64,000 nucleotides of DNA from Hyphomicrobiales bacterium (lineage in GTDB: Bacteria; Pseudomonadota; Alphaproteobacteria; Rhizobiales; Rhizobiaceae): NCBI GenBank assembly GCA_900472175.1, contig UCHD01000001.1, positions 1 through 64,000 of the forward strand, in the 5' to 3' direction. The notes below the pieces were generated by a model. The model saw nothing but the letters and a program-made list of their open reading frames with translations. It made no database searches and was not told the origin of the DNA. Positions 58,858-64,000 of this stretch are shown one piece after another. Each line of letters starts with the position of its first letter. The stretch's first letter is position 1. The position numbers were made by a program, and so were the translations under genes.

Positions 58858-60690
58858 TTATGGCTGTGTGGCCATCGCAGGCAGCGGGGAAATCAGCGGG
58901 TTTGGCCAGGAGCCATCGACAAAGAAGCGCGTGGACGGTGTCGGGTTATCGACAGCCCGCACGGCACCGGCAAGTGCCAGCGTTCCACCACTGACGGGAA
59001 TGGTTCCGGCAAGGGACAGGGTCCGCCCTTCGCCGGTGATATCTGCCGTTGTCAGTTCGGCAACGCCCTTGCGCAAGGTCGCGACGATATCCGCCGTCGT
59101 GAAAGCGAAGGAGCCATTGGTGGCGTGGCTGATGCTGAAGGCGCGGCCCTGCGCGGCAAGCCGCTCGAATTCCGGCAGGTCGAAATTCACCACGGTGCCA
59201 TTGTTTGCCGAGTAGCGAATTTCGCCGGAAATGCCGTCCTTGGTCAGTGTCTGCAACGGGCTGTCGGCCGATAGATCGACGCTCAGAACACCCCGGCCCA
59301 GCGGCAGCGGCCCCGTCAGTCCGAGGCTGGCCGCAACGGGCGCGAGGTCGGCATTCTTCAGGGCGAACTGCATCTGTCCACCATCGGTGTCGCCACTGGC
59401 CAAGGCGATACGGCCGCTGATCGTGCCGCCGGCAAATGTACCGTCGCCGATATCGATGGATGCACGGCCATTTTCCACAATGACGCCGGCGGCGACATCG
59501 GTCAGGGCCGCGGCGCCATAGCTAACTTCCTGCGCCGACAGGCGAAGATCGAGGCTGAACTGCTTGAGCAGTGTCCTGTCGAGGGGGATTGCGGAGCCGG
59601 ACTGTGCGGTTTGCACGGACGAAACGATTGGCACCAGGTCAAGCTGGTCAAAGGCCAGCGTCCCATCGATCCGCGGGCCGCGCGTGCGGTTCCAGGCAAT
59701 GCCGAGAACGCCGGTGGCATTGGAATCATCCAGAGACAGCGAAAGATTGTCCATTTTCCAGGCCTGCGCCGACATCGTCATGCTGGTGTTGATGGCGATG
59801 GCGCCGGCGGAAGCCAGCGGCAGCGGGGCGCCATTGAACCAGGCTTCAAGGGCACTGGCCGACCTAGCCTTGAGCTGAAGCTGGCCGATGGCGAAGGGGT
59901 GGTTTGAAATATTACCGGTGCCGTCGAAACTGAAGGTGAGGGGTGCGGAACTGAACGCCGTCTGGAGTGTGCCGTTCTGGCCCGATAGCAGCATCAGTGG
60001 TTCGTCGCAGGTGATGGACCACTGGACAGGTTGACCGTTCATCACGGCGGAAAGACTTGCATTCAGCCGCGCGGTCGGCGTCCGCCATTGCACGGCACCG
60101 GTTATCGCCGTGACGCGATGGGCGCTGGCGGTGACACGATCTGTCAATTCGAGGGTGCCGTTGATGATCTCGATGTCGCCGATCGGTGTATTGCGGGCGG
60201 GGGACGGCGTCTTGCCCGAGGCATCGGCGATCGCATCAGCCATCCATCCAGCCCGGCGCCAATTGAATGTTCCGTCCATCCGGCGTTCCACCTTGAAAAC
60301 CGGGTTGACCAGATGGAAGTCGTAGAAGATGGGGGTGCCACGCAAGGCGGCAAGAATGTCGAAACCGGCCGAAATCGCGTCAGCCTTCGCCAGCAGTTCG
60401 GGGGCCGCCGCATCGCCGCCTTCGAAGGTGACATTGCGCAGCGTCAGGACCGGATGTGGCCAGAAGCTGATCTGCGGAGCGCCACCAATATTTGCTCGGG
60501 CGCCCGTCCACGATGACAGCACGTTCTCCATGTTCGTCTTGACGCTGGCGGTGGAGACGAACAGCGGCAGGGCGATCTTGAACAGCGCAGTGAGGACAAC
60601 CGCGCCGACAAGCAGCCAGGCAACAGTCCGTGATAGAAAGAATTCCTTCCATCCGATTTTTCTGCTGGCGATGGTGAAGAATTGCCTCAT
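58858..60690 (-). CDS. AsmA-family protein
   Basis: 610 residues. One N-terminal membrane helix (about 20-42, TVAWLLVGAVVLTALFKIAL), then a long beta-strand-rich periplasmic region with AsmA N- and C-terminal domain motifs (SFWPHPVLTLRNVTFEGG; DGISGEIRYSANNGTVVNFD). Members are thought to move lipids between membranes. ATG at 60690 chosen; a TTG at 60711 would add 7 residues. Divergent from acetoacetyl-CoA synthetase. Confidence 0.85.
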   Translation of the reverse strand: MRQFFTIASRKIGWKEFFLSRTVAWLLVGAVVLTALFKIALPLFVSTASVKTNMENVLSSWTGARANIGGAPQISFWPHPVLTLRNVTFEGGDAAAPELLAKADAISAGFDILAALRGTPIFYDFHLVNPVFKVERRMDGTFNWRRAGWMADAIADASGKTPSPARNTPIGDIEIINGTLELTDRVTASAHRVTAITGAVQWRTPTARLNASLSAVMNGQPVQWSITCDEPLMLLSGQNGTLQTAFSSAPLTFSFDGTGNISNHPFAIGQLQLKARSASALEAWFNGAPLPLASAGAIAINTSMTMSAQAWKMDNLSLSLDDSNATGVLGIAWNRTRGPRIDGTLAFDQLDLVPIVSSVQTAQSGSAIPLDRTLLKQFSLDLRLSAQEVSYGAAALTDVAAGVIVENGRASIDIGDGTFAGGTISGRIALASGDTDGGQMQFALKNADLAPVAASLGLTGPLPLGRGVLSVDLSADSPLQTLTKDGISGEIRYSANNGTVVNFDLPEFERLAAQGRAFSISHATNGSFAFTTADIVATLRKGVAELTTADITGEGRTLSLAGTIPVSGGTLALAGAVRAVDNPTPSTRFFVDGSWPNPLISPLPAMATQP

Positions 60691-60863
60691 GGCTGCCCGG
60701 GGAACTTTCAATCGTTTTGAAGGCCTCTGGATAGGCTTTCATCGGTCGGAAATCAAACGGCTGACGCGCAAAATGTCGCAACTGCCAAAGCCATCATTTG
60801 TCCGGCCTGTTTATCTTGCGTCGCAGCATGATATAGAGGCTGGCTTGGGAAGCGGAGGAAAAA

Positions 60864-62816
<1,953 letters not shown>

Positions 62817-63069
62817 ACCGGTCGCGTTAACGATTTCGGGCCTGCCGAATTAACCAAAGTTTAGGTCTTACGGTCCGATAGCTAAAATCGGCGGGTTTGG
62901 TGGAAAGGTTTTGTTTACGAATGGCAGCGCATTGTGACCTCAACTTGAGGCCACCCGATGTGGGGTTGGCTTTGGCAGAGATGCCAGCGCAGACATGATG
63001 TCATTACCTCTCGAGCACCTGTTTTAGCATTCAACTTATCGAGGCAGCCTCCCAGCTGCCTCTTTTTTT
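62817..63069 (+). ncRNA. Possible small RNA ending in a strong terminator
   Basis: 253 bases without an ORF end in GAGGCAGC (63041-63048) paired with GCTGCCTC (63055-63062), loop CTCCCA, then seven T. The terminator lies 225 bases after the acetoacetyl-CoA synthetase stop, far for a simple 3' end. A smaller hairpin CCTCAA/TTGAGG lies at 62938-62950. The CU-rich loop resembles anti-Shine-Dalgarno loops of rhizobial small RNAs. It could equally be the 3' UTR of the upstream gene. Confidence 0.4.
63041..63069 (+). terminator. Rho-independent terminator
   Basis: Perfect 8-bp stem with a 6-base loop followed by TTTTTTT. Ends either the acetoacetyl-CoA synthetase transcript or an independent small RNA. 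Confidence 0.92.
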
Positions 63070-63100
63070 GTCTGCCTTTTCAGAGATCGGCTGCTTTCGG

Positions 63101-64000
63101 CTAGTTCGCCAGCACCCGCTGCGACGGGAAGGAAATCTCCACCAGCGTGCCTTCATTGGGTGCCGAGTTGATTGAGAAATGCGCCCGGTTGGCTTCCGCC
63201 ATCGCCTTGGTCAGCGGTAGCCCAAGGCCGGTGCCGTCGCCGCGCTTGCGGGCGCCGGTGGTCACCTGGCGGAACGGCTTCATCGCCTGCTCGAGCTCGG
63301 TGCGGGTCATGCCGACGCCGGTGTCGCGGATGCGCAGGATGACGCTGCCATTCGCTTCATAGGCGGTCGACACGACGATCTGGCCGCCGGACGGGGTGAA
63401 GCGGATGGCATTCGATAGGATGTTCAGCGCGATCTGCTTGATCGAGCGGTTGTCGGCAACCACGTTCGGCACCGAGCCCGACAGCGAGGTGCGGATGATC
63501 ACCCGCTGGCTGTTGGCCTGCGGCTGCACCAGGGAAACGGCTTCCGACACGGCATCGTTGATCTCGACGGCGGTGAATTCCAGATCCATCTCGCCGGCTT
63601 CTATCTTCGAGATATCCAGGAGATCGTTGACGATATCGAGCACATGACGGCCGGAGCGGCCAATGTCACCGGCATATTCGACATAACGCGGATTGCCGAT
63701 CGGGCCGAAATGCTCGCTCGCCATCATGTCGGAGAAGCCGATGATTGCGTTGAGCGGCGTGCGGATTTCGTGGCTGACGCGGGCGAGGAAATCGCTCTTG
63801 TGGGCATTGGCGGTTTCGGCGGCCCGCTTGGCGTTGCGCAATTCCTCTTCTGTCCGCTTCCACTGGGTAATGTCACGGATGACGGCGCAGAAACCATTGG
63901 AGGAGGAGAGGCGGCCCATCGTCATGAACAGCGGGATGAAGCCGCCCGACGCCTCGCGGCCGATGACTTCGCGGCCGTCATTCAGTACGCTGGCGACGCC
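63101..64000 (-). CDS. Sensor histidine kinase, PdhS/PleC-like, N-terminus beyond window
   Basis: 299 codons visible; the frame stays open to the right edge, so the protein is longer. A PAS domain end (FCAVIRDITQWKRTEEEL) leads to the HisKA domain with the phosphorylated His in SHEIRTPLNAIIGFSDMMAS, then the HATPase domain (NILSNAIRF; IRDTGVGM; GDGTGLGLPL). The insertion FGPIGNPRYVEYAGDI after the His box is of the DivJ/PleC/PdhS type, which acts on the cell-cycle regulator DivK. The target is inferred. Confidence 0.88.
   Translation of the reverse strand, partial: GVASVLNDGREVIGREASGGFIPLFMTMGRLSSSNGFCAVIRDITQWKRTEEELRNAKRAAETANAHKSDFLARVSHEIRTPLNAIIGFSDMMASEHFGPIGNPRYVEYAGDIGRSGRHVLDIVNDLLDISKIEAGEMDLEFTAVEINDAVSEAVSLVQPQANSQRVIIRTSLSGSVPNVVADNRSIKQIALNILSNAIRFTPSGGQIVVSTAYEANGSVILRIRDTGVGMTRTELEQAMKPFRQVTTGARKRGDGTGLGLPLTKAMAEANRAHFSINSAPNEGTLVEISFPSQRVLAN

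Overview
The window is a GC-rich chromosomal segment from an alphaproteobacterium of the Rhizobiaceae (Rhizobium / Agrobacterium / Sinorhizobium group). This assignment rests on gene content and order: rhizobia-specific motility genes (motC, the fliK once called motD, rem, flaF, flbT), then an aglREFGAK alpha-glucoside locus, then zwf-pgl-edd. From memory, a similar order occurs on the Sinorhizobium meliloti and Agrobacterium chromosomes. No alignment was run, so the genus is left open.

Region 1 (1-19300) is a flagellar/motility cluster entirely on the + strand. It holds two tandem flagellins (the first cut by the window edge), a FliH-like gene, motB-motC-fliK-transglycosylase in overlapping reading frames, the orphan regulator rem, then flgE-flgK-flgL-flaF-flbT-flgD-fliQ-flhA-fliR. 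Four small, poorly recognised genes close it. They look like divergent FliJ, FlgJ rod-binding, FlgN and FliL proteins.

Region 2 (19360-27040) is a cell-surface polysaccharide block: a GT2 glycosyltransferase, a GT4-type glycosyltransferase, a WecG/TagA-type transferase, a putative GT-A-fold transferase, a Wzx-like flippase and a Wzz/ExoP-type chain-length protein without a kinase domain. It has no polymerase, initiating transferase or outer-membrane exporter, so it must work with genes elsewhere. Its two divergent right-hand genes flank a 40-bp palindrome.

Region 3 (27240-45600) is mostly carbon metabolism. folD comes first. AglR (LacI family) is divergent from aglE-F-G-A-K (binding protein, two permeases, alpha-glucosidase, ATPase), with a near-identical palindromic operator in front of each side. 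Two small genes follow (PilZ-like and GFA-domain), then the Entner-Doudoroff operon zwf-pgl-edd on the minus strand. A RIME-like intergenic repeat lies between pgl and edd, and the pgl stop codon falls inside it. Upstream is a puuA-puuB-like pair for gamma-glutamylated putrescine and a BaiN/HI0933-type flavoprotein.

Region 4 (45830-64000) is mixed: a small membrane peptide, a large chemoreceptor, a 50-codon candidate gene, a LysR regulator, isocitrate lyase aceA divergent from a ScfR/RamB-type regulator with three TTTTGTAAA sites between them, a fatty acid desaturase, a complete potFGHI-type polyamine importer, an AsmA-family protein and acetoacetyl-CoA synthetase. A possible small RNA with a strong terminator comes next, then the 3' part of a PdhS/PleC-like histidine kinase cut by the right edge.

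The genes fit together as motility and chemotaxis plus surface polysaccharide, alpha-glucoside uptake feeding Entner-Doudoroff, polyamine import and oxidation, and C2/ketone-body use (aceA, scfR, acetoacetyl-CoA synthetase). I saw no tRNA or rRNA, CRISPR, insertion sequence, prophage or obvious defence system. The least described elements are the divergent small flagellar genes, the orphan polysaccharide block, the RIME at the pgl stop codon, the ScfR operator triplet and the small-RNA candidate.
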